Assembly (NCBI RefSeq): GCF_903815225.1
Contig: NZ_LR813084.1
Span: 3,700,501 to 3,764,500, forward strand
Direction: 5' to 3'
Source of the DNA: Delftia tsuruhatensis
GTDB taxonomy: Bacteria; Pseudomonadota; Gammaproteobacteria; Burkholderiales; Burkholderiaceae_C
DNA length: 64,000 nucleotides
Shown: positions 55,450-64,000 of the stretch, piece by piece
Layout of the letters: each line of letters starts with the position of its first letter
Position numbering within the stretch: position 1 is the stretch's first letter
Program-made: the position numbers and the translations under genes
Notes under the pieces: model-generated
Databases searched by the model: none
The model's input: the letters and a program-made list of their open reading frames with translations, nothing else
What the model was told of the DNA's origin: nothing

Positions 55450-55462
55450 ATGCGCAGCATAT

Positions 55463-55486
55463 CAATCCAGGCGATGAATAGGATTG
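55463..55486. promoter_or_regulatory. LysR-site-like dyad upstream of ilvD
   Basis: CAATCC (55463-55468) and GGATTG (55481-55486) form an inverted repeat with a 12-bp spacer. They lie in the 103-bp gap between the divergent LysR and ilvD starts. The position suits a LysR operator. Confidence 0.45.
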
Positions 55487-55552
55487 GATCGGATGGATCA
55501 AAGCGCCCATACTCATCGCACCCCACCACGACAGACAAGCGAGAGACACGCC

Positions 55553-57250
55553 ATGACCACCCCACCGCTGCCCATCAACCGCCGAAGCGCCCACATCACC
55601 GAGGGCAAGGCGCGCGCCGCCAACCGCTCCATGTTCTACGGCATGGGCTACAAGGAAGAGGACTTCAGCAAGCCCATGGTCGGCGTGGCCAACGGCCACA
55701 GCACGATCACGCCCTGCAACTCGGGCCTGCAAAAGCTGGCCGACGCGGCCATCGCCGGCATCGAGGAAGCAGGCGGCAACGCCCAGGTGTTCGGCACGCC
55801 CACCATCTCGGACGGCATGTCCATGGGCACGGAGGGCATGAAGTATTCGCTGGTCAGCCGCGAGGTGATCGCCGACTGCATCGAGACCTGCGTGGGCGGC
55901 CAGTGGATGGACGGCGTGCTGGTGGTCGGCGGCTGCGACAAGAACATGCCCGGCGGCATGATGGGCATGCTGCGCGCCAACGTGCCGGCCATCTATGTCT
56001 ACGGCGGCACCATCCTGCCCGGCCGCTGGAAAGGCCAGGACCTGAACATCGTCAGCGTGTTCGAGGCCGTCGGGGAAAACGCCGCAGGCAAGATCAGCGA
56101 CCAGGAGCTCAAGGACATCGAGCAGCACGCCATCCCCGGCACCGGCTCGTGCGGCGGCATGTACACCGCCAACACCATGTCCAGCGCCTTCGAGGCCCTG
56201 GGCATGAGCCTGCCCTATTCCTCCACCATGGCCAATCCCCATGACGAAAAGGAAAACTCGGCCAAGGAATCCGCCAGGGTGCTGATCGAGGCCATCCGGC
56301 GGGACCTCAAGCCGCGCGACATCGTGACGCGCAAGTCCATCGAGAACGCGGTCTCGGTGATCATGGCGACCGGTGGCTCCACCAATGCCGTGCTGCACTT
56401 TCTCGCCATCGCCCACGCGGCTGGCGTGCCGTGGTCCATCGATGACTTCGAGCGCATCCGCCAGCGCGTGCCGGTGCTGTGCGACCTCAAGCCCAGCGGC
56501 AGATACCTGGCCGTGGACCTGCACCAGGCCGGCGGCATTCCCCAGGTCATGAAGCTGCTGCTGAACGCGGGCCTGCTGCATGGCGACTGCATCACCATCA
56601 CGGGCAAGACCATCGCCGAGACCCTGGCGGACGTGCCGGACGTGCCGCCCCGGCCCGAGGTGATCCGCCCCATCGCCGACGCGCTCTACCCGCAGGGCCA
56701 CCTGGCCATCCTCAAGGGCAATCTCAGCCCCGAAGGCGCGGTGGCCAAGATCACGGGCCTGAAGAACCCGGTCATCACCGGGCCGGCGCGCGTGTTCGAC
56801 GATGAGCAATCGGCGCTGGCCGCCATCCTGGCGGGCCGCATCCAGGCGGGCGATGTGATGGTGCTGCGCTACCTGGGTCCCAAGGGCGGCCCCGGCATGC
56901 CCGAAATGCTGGCCCCCACGGGCGCCCTGATCGGCGCCGGCCTGGGCGAGAGCGTGGGCCTGATCACCGACGGCCGCTTCTCGGGCGGCACCTGGGGCAT
57001 GGTGGTCGGCCATGTGGCGCCCGAGGCCGCCGTGGGCGGCACCATCGCGCTGGTGCATGAGGGCGACTCCATCACCATCGACGCGCACGCCCTGCGGTTG
57101 CAGCTGAATGTGGCCGAGGATGAACTGGCCCGGCGCCGCGCGGACTGGAAGGCGCCTGCCCCCCGCTACACGCGCGGCGTGCAGGCCAAGTTCGCATTCA
57201 ATGCCTCCAGCGCCAGCTCGGGCGCAGTGCTGGACAACTTCGCAAGCTGA
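55553..57250 (+). CDS. ilvD: Dihydroxy-acid dehydratase
   Basis: A 565-residue enzyme of branched-chain amino acid synthesis (dihydroxy-acid to 2-keto acid). Fe-S cluster cysteines appear in [25 protein letters not shown] and [14 protein letters not shown], and the late SDGRFSGG-like motif reads [16 protein letters not shown] 55553 fits the conserved start [21 protein letters not shown] terminator follows directly. Sugar-acid dehydratases are related, but the length and start motifs favour IlvD. Confidence 0.95.
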   Translation: MTTPPLPINRRSAHITEGKARAANRSMFYGMGYKEEDFSKPMVGVANGHSTITPCNSGLQKLADAAIAGIEEAGGNAQVFGTPTISDGMSMGTEGMKYSLVSREVIADCIETCVGGQWMDGVLVVGGCDKNMPGGMMGMLRANVPAIYVYGGTILPGRWKGQDLNIVSVFEAVGENAAGKISDQELKDIEQHAIPGTGSCGGMYTANTMSSAFEALGMSLPYSSTMANPHDEKENSAKESARVLIEAIRRDLKPRDIVTRKSIENAVSVIMATGGSTNAVLHFLAIAHAAGVPWSIDDFERIRQRVPVLCDLKPSGRYLAVDLHQAGGIPQVMKLLLNAGLLHGDCITITGKTIAETLADVPDVPPRPEVIRPIADALYPQGHLAILKGNLSPEGAVAKITGLKNPVITGPARVFDDEQSALAAILAGRIQAGDVMVLRYLGPKGGPGMPEMLAPTGALIGAGLGESVGLITDGRFSGGTWGMVVGHVAPEAAVGGTIALVHEGDSITIDAHALRLQLNVAEDELARRRADWKAPAPRYTRGVQAKFAFNASSASSGAVLDNFAS

Positions 57251-57256
57251 ACCATG

Positions 57257-57292
57257 AAAAAAGGGCCCGGGCAGAACTGCCCGGACCCTTTT
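57257..57292. terminator. Bidirectional intrinsic terminator between ilvD and guaB
   Basis: A stem from 57263-57274 to 57277-57288 (GGGCCCGGGC paired with GCCCGGACCC, one mismatch) has an A6 run on its left and TTTT on its right. It serves both convergent genes. Confidence 0.85.
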
Positions 57293-57316
57293 CCCGTCTG
57301 GCGCGACGGCGCCAGA

Positions 57317-58831
<1,515 letters not shown>

Positions 58832-58902
58832 TCACAATGTATGCTGTAGGCCATTGTTCCCAGCTATCGCTCCCGGCTACCGGCCCGACCAACCACATCA
58901 TC

Positions 58903-59439
58903 ATGCACGCCATCAAGCTCGTTTTGCTCGCCACGCTGGCCGCCGGAGCGCTGCCCGCGGCCGCCCAGTGGCAATGGGTCGACGCGCAAGGTCGCAAGGT
59001 CTTCAGCGACCGTGCGCCTCCGCCCGACATCCCCGCCAAGAACATCCTGCGCCAGCCCGGCGCAAGCGCCTCCGCTGGCGCACCTGCGGCCACGGCGACA
59101 CCGGCCCCCGCGCAGCCCACTGCGGACGCTTCCGCCGCGGCACAGGCCGTGGCCAAGGACAGCAAGCCCGCCGGCACCGACAAGGCGCTGGAGGAGCAAA
59201 AGCGCAAGGCCGAGGCCCAGGAGGCCGCCAAGGCCAAGGCCGACAAGGACCGCCAGGCCCAGCAGCGTCAGGACAACTGCATGCGCGCCAGGCAGGCCAA
59301 GGCCACGCTGGCCTCGGGCCGCCTGCTGGCCCACACCAACGATCAGGGCGAGCGCGGCTTCATGGACGAAGCCACGCGCGACGCCGAGCTCAAGCGCGCC
59401 GACGCCATCATCGAATCGGACTGCGGCCCGGCACGCTGA
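58903..59439 (+). CDS. DUF4124 domain-containing protein
   Basis: A 178-residue exported protein. The signal peptide is IKLVLLATLAAGALPAAAQ, followed by the DUF4124 start WQWVDAQGRKVFSDRAPPPD, an Ala/Pro linker, a charged coiled-coil-like EEQKRKAEAQEAAKAKADKD, and a conserved C-terminal region with CMRARQAKATLASGRL. ATG 58903 gives the proper signal peptide; the longer frame to 58837 does not. Probably a periplasmic protein. Such genes sit beside guaB in Burkholderiales. Confidence 0.85.
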   Translation: MHAIKLVLLATLAAGALPAAAQWQWVDAQGRKVFSDRAPPPDIPAKNILRQPGASASAGAPAATATPAPAQPTADASAAAQAVAKDSKPAGTDKALEEQKRKAEAQEAAKAKADKDRQAQQRQDNCMRARQAKATLASGRLLAHTNDQGERGFMDEATRDAELKRADAIIESDCGPAR

Positions 59440-59470
59440 AGCCTGCGCCACGCCGCGAAGGGCCGGCCGC

Positions 59471-59815
59471 TCAGTAGCCGGCCTTGGCCCCCGGACGCTG
59501 GCGCTGGAACAGGCCCGTGGCACGCGCGCCCTGGCGCGCGAAGCGCTCACGGCGCGCCACCTTGGGGTCCACGGTCAGCGGGCGGTACAGTTCCACGCGG
59601 TCGCCGTCGTGCAACGGCCTGTCCAGCGGCACGCTGCGCCCCCAGATGCCCACGGGCCCGGCCTGCGCAAGGCCCAGCGCCTGCCAGCCACCACCGGCCT
59701 GCACGGCATCGGCGACCGTGGCGCCCGCCGGCAATTGCAGGGAATGTTCGGCGACTTGGCCGGCACGCGGGCTGCATGCCAGCGTGATGCGCAGCACGGA
59801 CAGGGGTTCAGCCAT
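59471..59815 (-). CDS. rnfH: RnfH family protein
   Basis: A 114-residue ubiquitin-fold protein. Landmarks are LSVLRITLACSPRAGQVAEH, AVQAGGGWQALGLAQAGPVG, IWGRSVPLDRPLHDGDRVEL, and YRPLTVDPKVARRERFARQG. It overlaps ratA by 8 bp, the usual ratA-rnfH order. Confidence 0.92.
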   Translation of the reverse strand: MAEPLSVLRITLACSPRAGQVAEHSLQLPAGATVADAVQAGGGWQALGLAQAGPVGIWGRSVPLDRPLHDGDRVELYRPLTVDPKVARRERFARQGARATGLFQRQRPGAKAGY

Positions 59816-60260
59816 AGACCTGCTCGGCGCGCTTGATGAAGGCATCGACCATGGAGCCCGCGATGCGGTCGAACACCGGCCCGACCACGGCGGCCAGGGC
59901 CATGTTGTCGAAACCGTAGTCCAGCTGCAACTCCACGCGGCAGGCGCGCTGCGAACCGTCGCCCACGGGGTGGAACATCCAGTTCCCCTCCAGGCGTGAA
60001 AAAGGCCCCTTGACCAGGCGGATGCTGACCTGGCGGCCGCCGTCGTCGAGCACGCTGTGCGTGTTGCGCGTGACGAAGGACTTGCGCATGCCGCCGAATG
60101 CAATGCCCACTTCGGCCGTCATGCCCTGCTCGTCCTGCTCCAGCACCCTGGCCTGATCGCACCAGGGAAGGAACTCGGCATAGTGGGCCACGTCCGTCAC
60201 CAGGGCAAACATTTCTTGGGGGCTGTACCAGATCAGGACGGACTTGTTGACTTTTTTCAT
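59808..60260 (-). CDS. ratA: RatA-like START-domain protein
   Basis: A 150-residue polyketide-cyclase/START-fold protein. ATG 60260 (MKKVNKSVLIWYSPQEMFAL) is the conserved start. Segments VTDVAHYAEFLPWCDQARVL and PFSRLEGNWMFHPVGDGSQR fit the RatA/Coq10 family, which binds ubiquinone precursors; an E. coli member was reported to affect ribosome assembly. It is divergent from smpB and coupled to rnfH. Confidence 0.93.
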   Translation of the reverse strand: MKKVNKSVLIWYSPQEMFALVTDVAHYAEFLPWCDQARVLEQDEQGMTAEVGIAFGGMRKSFVTRNTHSVLDDGGRQVSIRLVKGPFSRLEGNWMFHPVGDGSQRACRVELQLDYGFDNMALAAVVGPVFDRIAGSMVDAFIKRAEQVYG

Positions 60261-60428
60261 GAACGGGGCGGGCTGCACGGCATGCAAAACACCGGCTGGG
60301 CGGCAAGGCCGCGGCCGGCTGTCACAATGACGGCAAGGCGAAACTAAAATCCCGCACAGAGGCGAGACGGCAATCCAGTATTGTAGGGAGAGCTTTCATC
60401 TCCAGGTTTTCGCCGCATCTATTACTCC

Positions 60429-60902
60429 ATGGCCAAGAAACCTGAAACACAGTCGCGCATCGCCGACAACAAAAAAGCCGCTTTCAACTACTTCTTCGAG
60501 GAACGCTTCGAGGCCGGCATCGTGCTGCACGGCTGGGAAGTCAAGGCACTGCGCAGCGGCAAGGTGCAACTGACCGATGGCTACGTCATCATCAAGGACG
60601 GCGAACTGTTCCTGTTCGGTTGCCAGATCAACCCGCTCAAGACTGCCTCCACCCACGTCAATCCCGATGCCGCGCGCATCAAGAAGCTGCTGCTCAAGAA
60701 GGATGACATCCTGCGCCTGATCGGCAAGGTCGAGCAAAAGGGCTTCACCCTGGTGCCCATCAACCTGCACTGGAAGAACGGCTACGTCAAATGCGACATC
60801 GCCCTGGCCAAGGGCAAGGCCGAGCACGACAAGCGCGACGTCATCAAGGACCGCGAAGGCAAGCGCGAGGTCGAGCGCGCCATGAAGAGCTTCAACCGCT
60901 GA
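60429..60902 (+). CDS. smpB: SsrA-binding protein
   Basis: A 157-residue SmpB. Hallmarks: [40 protein letters not shown], and the basic C-terminus [15 protein letters not shown]. It carries tmRNA to stalled ribosomes for trans-translation. The tmRNA gene is not in this window. Confidence 0.97.
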   Translation: MAKKPETQSRIADNKKAAFNYFFEERFEAGIVLHGWEVKALRSGKVQLTDGYVIIKDGELFLFGCQINPLKTASTHVNPDAARIKKLLLKKDDILRLIGKVEQKGFTLVPINLHWKNGYVKCDIALAKGKAEHDKRDVIKDREGKREVERAMKSFNR

Positions 60903-60904
60903 CG

Positions 60905-60924
60905 GCGCGCGGGGCGCTTTTTTT
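60905..60924 (+). terminator. Short hairpin plus T7 after smpB
   Basis: GCGC (60905-60908) pairs with GCGC (60914-60917) over a five-base loop, and seven T residues follow directly. The stem is short, so efficiency is uncertain. Confidence 0.6.
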
Positions 60925-61012
60925 CAGGGGCCGTGGAATAAACCGGGGCGGCCGCGTGTTCATTGCAGTGTCCGGCCGCAATCCCGCGCGCCGGCAAGCA
61001 CCGGAGACAGCG

Positions 61013-61417
61013 ATGAAGAAGCTCGGCACCCTCGCCTTCGCGGCGGCCATCACCCTGACACTGGCGGGCTGCTATTCCGCGCCCACGGCAAGCGCCTCGG
61101 GCCAGACGCCCCCCAGCGCGGTCAGCGTGCACAACGGCATGCTGGTGGGCGCCAACGGCATGACGCTCTACACCTTCGACAAGGACACGGCCGGCAGCGG
61201 CAAGTCCGTGTGCAACGGCCCCTGCGCGACCAATTGGCCTCCCCTGATGGGCAAGCAGGCGCCATCGGGCGGTAACTACAGCGTGGTCCAGCGCGACGAT
61301 GGCGGCAGCCAGATCGCCTACAAGGGCAAGCCGCTGTACTACTGGGCCAAGGATGCCAAGCCCGGCGACACCACGGGCGACGGCGTGCTGGGCGTCTGGC
61401 ACACCGCACGACCCTGA
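61013..61417 (+). CDS. COG4315-type lipoprotein with repeat domain
   Basis: A 134-residue lipoprotein. The lipobox is LTLAGC near residue 20 after MKKLGTLAFAAAI. The mature part has NGMTLYTFDKDTAGSGKSVC, NGPCATNWPPLM and GKPLYYWAKDAKPGDTTGDG, the classic secreted-repeat family often annotated from COG4315. It lies 31 bp before the ECF sigma gene, so it may be its target or partner. Confidence 0.92.
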   Translation: MKKLGTLAFAAAITLTLAGCYSAPTASASGQTPPSAVSVHNGMLVGANGMTLYTFDKDTAGSGKSVCNGPCATNWPPLMGKQAPSGGNYSVVQRDDGGSQIAYKGKPLYYWAKDAKPGDTTGDGVLGVWHTARP

Positions 61418-61447
61418 CGCCGGCTTCCTCCGCAACGGCACCTGTCC

Positions 61448-61975
61448 ATGGACCGCAGCCAGATCCTGGAGCACCTGCCCGGCCTGCGCCGCTACGCGCG
61501 GCTGCTGGCGGGCGACGCCTGGGCGGCCGACGACCTGGTGCAGGACACGCTGGAGCGCGCCTGCCGCAAATGGCTGCTGTGGCGCCCCGATGGCGATCTG
61601 CGCGCCTGGCTGTTCACGCTCATGCACAACCTCTACCTGAACCAGCGGCGCTCGGCCGCGCGCGGGCAATGGCTGGATCTGGACAGCGTCAGCGAGACGC
61701 TGGCGGCGCCCGAGGACGGCAGCGAAGCCGCCCGGGACCTGGAGCGCTGCCTGCAGCGCCTGCCCGCCGAACAGCGGGCCGTGCTGCTGCTGGTCAGCGT
61801 GGAGGACATGAGCTACGCCGACACGGCGCGCGTGCTGCAGTTGCCCCTGGGCACGGTGATGTCGCGCCTGTCGCGCGCCCGTACCCGCCTGCGCGAGTTG
61901 ATGGAGGCACCCGCCACGGCAGCGCCAGCGCCGCCCTCGGCAGCCCAGCCTCCCGCGCTGCGCCGGCTGAAATGA
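61448..61975 (+). CDS. ECF-type RNA polymerase sigma factor
   Basis: A 175-residue sigma-70-like factor. Region 2 has LLAGDAWAADDLVQDTLERA and FTLMHNLYLNQRR. Region 4 has LQRLPAEQRAVLLLVSVEDM, SYADTARVLQLPLGTVMSRL and SRARTRLREL. It is followed by an anti-sigma gene, suggesting a stress or redox control module that includes the upstream lipoprotein. Confidence 0.92.
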   Translation: MDRSQILEHLPGLRRYARLLAGDAWAADDLVQDTLERACRKWLLWRPDGDLRAWLFTLMHNLYLNQRRSAARGQWLDLDSVSETLAAPEDGSEAARDLERCLQRLPAEQRAVLLLVSVEDMSYADTARVLQLPLGTVMSRLSRARTRLRELMEAPATAAPAPPSAAQPPALRRLK

Positions 61976-61985
61976 CGAGGCTGCC

Positions 61986-62802
61986 ATGACTGCGCCCACC
62001 CCCCCCTCTTGCGCCCCCCGTTTCGGATGAACAGCTGCACGCGCTGGCTGATGGCCGGCTGCCGCCGCAGCAAGCCCAGGCCCTGCACGCACAACTGGAC
62101 GCGGACAGCGCGGCCCGCGTGGAACAGTGGAGGCACCAGCGCCAGCTGCTGCGCGCCCTGCATGCCGCCCAGGACACAACGCCCATGCCCAGGGAAATGC
62201 AGGCCGCCGCCCGGCAATTGCAGGCACTCCACCAGCGCCAGCGGCAATGGTGGCGCTGGGGCGGCATGGCCGCGGGCTGGCTGCTGGCCTTCGGCCTGGG
62301 CTGGCTGGTGCATGGACAGCAGGCCTCTCCTGCCATGCCCTCCAACGGCGCCACGCTGGCGGCCGCCACGCCTGCCCGCTTCGCCCACCAGGCAGCCGTC
62401 GCCCATGCGGTCTACCAGCCCGAGCAGCGCCATCCGGTCGAAGTCGATGCGGCCCAGCAGGCGCATCTGCTGCAGTGGCTGTCCAAGCGCCTGGGCCGGC
62501 CACTGAAGCTGCCCGAACTGTCCGGCCTGGGCTACGAGCTGGTCGGCGGCCGCCTGCTGCCCGGCGACAGCGGCGCACGCGCCCAGTTCATGTACCAGGA
62601 CGCGGCAGGCGAGCGCATCACCCTGTACCTGGGCGCACTGGACGAGCCGGCAGCGCGCGGCGAAACCGCCTTCCGCTTCAGCAGCGACGGCCCCGTGCCC
62701 AGCTTCTACTGGGTGGACCAGGGCTTCGGCTATGCCCTCAGCGGTGCACTGCCACGCAACCGGCTGCTACAGCTGGCCACGGTCGTGCACCAGCAGCTTT
62801 GA
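61986..62802 (+). pseudogene. Anti-sigma factor, one apparent frameshift
   Basis: From ATG 61986 the frame stops early unless one C is removed from the C8 run at 61999-62006. It then reads PLAPPVSDEQLHALADGRLP into the long frame (MEQWRHQRQLLRALHAAQDT onwards). The product has an N-terminal anti-sigma helix pair, one membrane helix (WGGMAAGWLLAFGLGWLVHG), and a periplasmic domain with YELVGGRLLPGDSGARAQFM. It pairs with the upstream ECF sigma factor. The break may be a sequencing error or phase variation. Confidence 0.8.
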
Positions 62803-62817
62803 AGCCTGGGGACGCGA

Positions 62818-63513
62818 CTACCAGGGCAGCGGCGCCGCCTCGCCATTGCCATGTTCGCCGTAATACAGCGAGGGCAGGAAGCGCGACAGGTAGGTGAACT
62901 CCGTGTAGCAATGGCGCAGCAGGCCCAGTCCCAGCGCATCGGGCAGTTCGGTGGCGGGGTCCGTGCAGGAGCTGCCCAGCAGGAAGCGGCTGCGCAGCAC
63001 ACAGCCGAAGGGTGTATCGCGCGCCAGATGCACCATCTGCCCATCCAGGGGATCGCCCTGGGCGTCGAGCTGCACATGCTCGCCAAAGCCGATGCGTGCA
63101 TAGACGGCAGCCGAGGCACGCTTTTCGGCAAAGGCCTGTTCCAGTTGCACCGGATCGAACAGCTCGCGCGGGTCGTGGAACTTGAGCCGTGCCGCCACGG
63201 GCGGGATGTCGGCCAGGGACTCCACGGCCTCGATGCTGGCGCCTATGTAGCTCTCGCCCTTCTTCCACCGCGCATCCCAGCCGCGGTGCGCGATGTGGTC
63301 GTGCGGATGCCACCACTTGATGTGCTGCGTGGTCTCGAAGAACTTGAACCACCAGTCCAGCATGCGGCCACTGCAGCCATGCAGGTCGGTGCGGCAGGCC
63401 ACCACCAGGCAGCCGCTGGGCAATCGATGGATACCGGTCTCCAGCCGCAGGGGCGTGATGTGCAGCAGCTCATCGATGGCGGAAATATCGGGTTCGAAGG
63501 CGTTGTCGTTCAT
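62818..63513 (-). CDS. DAPG hydrolase (PhlG)-like protein
   Basis: A 231-residue protein of the PhlG/DAPG-hydrolase domain type. It has CSGRMLDWWFKFFETTQHIK and WHPHDHIAHRGWD with metal-ligand-type histidines, and a late LRHCYTEFTYLSRFLPSLYY. PhlG cleaves a carbon-carbon bond in diacetylphloroglucinol; substrates of other members are unknown. It is divergent from a TetR gene with a palindrome between, so it is probably inducible. Confidence 0.85.
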   Translation of the reverse strand: MNDNAFEPDISAIDELLHITPLRLETGIHRLPSGCLVVACRTDLHGCSGRMLDWWFKFFETTQHIKWWHPHDHIAHRGWDARWKKGESYIGASIEAVESLADIPPVAARLKFHDPRELFDPVQLEQAFAEKRASAAVYARIGFGEHVQLDAQGDPLDGQMVHLARDTPFGCVLRSRFLLGSSCTDPATELPDALGLGLLRHCYTEFTYLSRFLPSLYYGEHGNGEAAPLPW

Positions 63514-63561
63514 GGGTTTGCCCAGTTCGGGGTGGATGAGGAGAGGCCATCGTACATTAAA

Positions 63562-63578
63562 GAAACGATCATCGTTTC
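63562..63578. promoter_or_regulatory. Palindromic TetR operator candidate
   Basis: GAAACGAT (63562-63569), one base, and ATCGTTTC (63571-63578) form a perfect inverted repeat. It lies between the divergent PhlG-like and TetR genes, at the usual place for an operator shared by both. Confidence 0.7.
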
Positions 63579-63643
63579 CAAATTATGGATAATGCATGCC
63601 GAGGCAGCACCGCATCCCGCGGTCATGCCGAACCCGAGACCGA

Positions 63644-64000
63644 ATGGAACCCGCAATCACTCCCCCTGCCCGCCCACGCGGCCGGCCGGCCCGGCCCGAC
63701 CACGAGGCCTGCGATGCCGCCGTGGCGGCGGCCACCTGGCTCTTGCTCCACGAGGGCTATGCCGCCACGACCATGGAGGCCGTGGCCCGGCGCGCGGGGC
63801 TGGCCAAGAAGACCCTCTACCGTTTCGCGGCCCATCGCGAGGATCTGGTGGGCCTGGTGGTGCGCAGCTGGACCGACGGCTTCGGCCCGGCCCTGGCCGC
63901 CGATGCCCGCTCGGCCGCCGAAGTGGCCCCTGTGCTGGCCGCGATACTGCGGGAGATCGCGCAGCGCGTGCTGAGCGCCGAGGCCGTGGGCCTGTTTCGC
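63644..64000 (+). CDS. TetR/AcrR family regulator, cut by window edge
   Basis: The frame is open from ATG 63644 (MEPAITPPARPRGRPARPDH) to the edge, giving 119 residues. The helix-turn-helix is TTMEAVARRAGLAKKTLYRF, followed by AHREDLVGLVV. The effector domain is only partly present. It likely represses the divergent PhlG-like gene through the palindrome at 63562-63578. Confidence 0.9.
   Translation, partial: MEPAITPPARPRGRPARPDHEACDAAVAAATWLLLHEGYAATTMEAVARRAGLAKKTLYRFAAHREDLVGLVVRSWTDGFGPALAADARSAAEVAPVLAAILREIAQRVLSAEAVGLFR

Overview
The window is high-GC DNA from a betaproteobacterium, most likely a Comamonadaceae member of the Delftia/Acidovorax/Comamonas type. The housekeeping block guaA, ilvD, guaB, DUF4124 gene, rnfH, ratA, smpB fits Burkholderiales. 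So does the density of LysR regulators, Liv-type ABC transporters and tetracycline-repressor-like regulators. I recognised no tRNA, rRNA or CRISPR array.

Left arm (1-25.9 kb): accessory metabolism plus an unusual set of large proteins. A DUF6493-like gene runs off the left edge. A Liv-type branched-chain/amide ABC operon (livH, M, G, F) continues into a flavoprotein, a Rid-family gene and a DUF1028 gene. Its substrate-binding protein lies divergently and is broken by three frameshifts. After a LysR gene and an M16 peptidase comes a set made of two SMI1/KNR4 proteins, a SWIM-family-like protein that appears fused to a DUF6493-like tail, and a frameshifted MXAN_6230/SCO0854-type protein with a TerD-like C-terminus. 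Next is a LysR-controlled operon (two-subunit transketolase, beta-hydroxyacid dehydrogenase, MHS-type transporter). A PP2C-like phosphatase, an MFS exporter and a YdcF-like protein follow.

Middle (about 26.2-43.1 kb): an integrated genomic island abutting the 3' end of guaA. It has a P4-type tyrosine integrase with four TACCGTCA repeats upstream, an AbiE toxin-antitoxin operon with an extra third gene, and an AlpA-like regulator. A tightly overlapping module encodes a large serine recombinase and two ParB/RepB-like proteins. ICE-maintenance genes follow (RadC, DUF2958, DUF932, large ParB), several preceded by repeated, structured leaders that resemble the known radC RNA motif. An IS3-family element (26728-27927) truncates two genes at the left side of the island.

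Right arm (43.1-64 kb): core and catabolic genes. guaA is followed by a VapBC-type pair. A seven-gene operon encodes a creatininase-family amidohydrolase, an ABC transporter, a flavin oxidase, a Fe-S reductase and a TetR regulator. An OprD-like porin and a second Rid protein come next, then ilvD with a divergent LysR gene, guaB, a DUF4124 protein, RnfH/RatA and SmpB. The window ends with a lipoprotein, an ECF sigma/anti-sigma pair (anti-sigma frameshifted), a DAPG-hydrolase-like protein and a divergent TetR gene cut by the right edge.

Five apparent single-base indels lie in three genes, four of them in homopolymers. Together with long C and G tracts they suggest assembly errors, though phase variation or true decay is not excluded.
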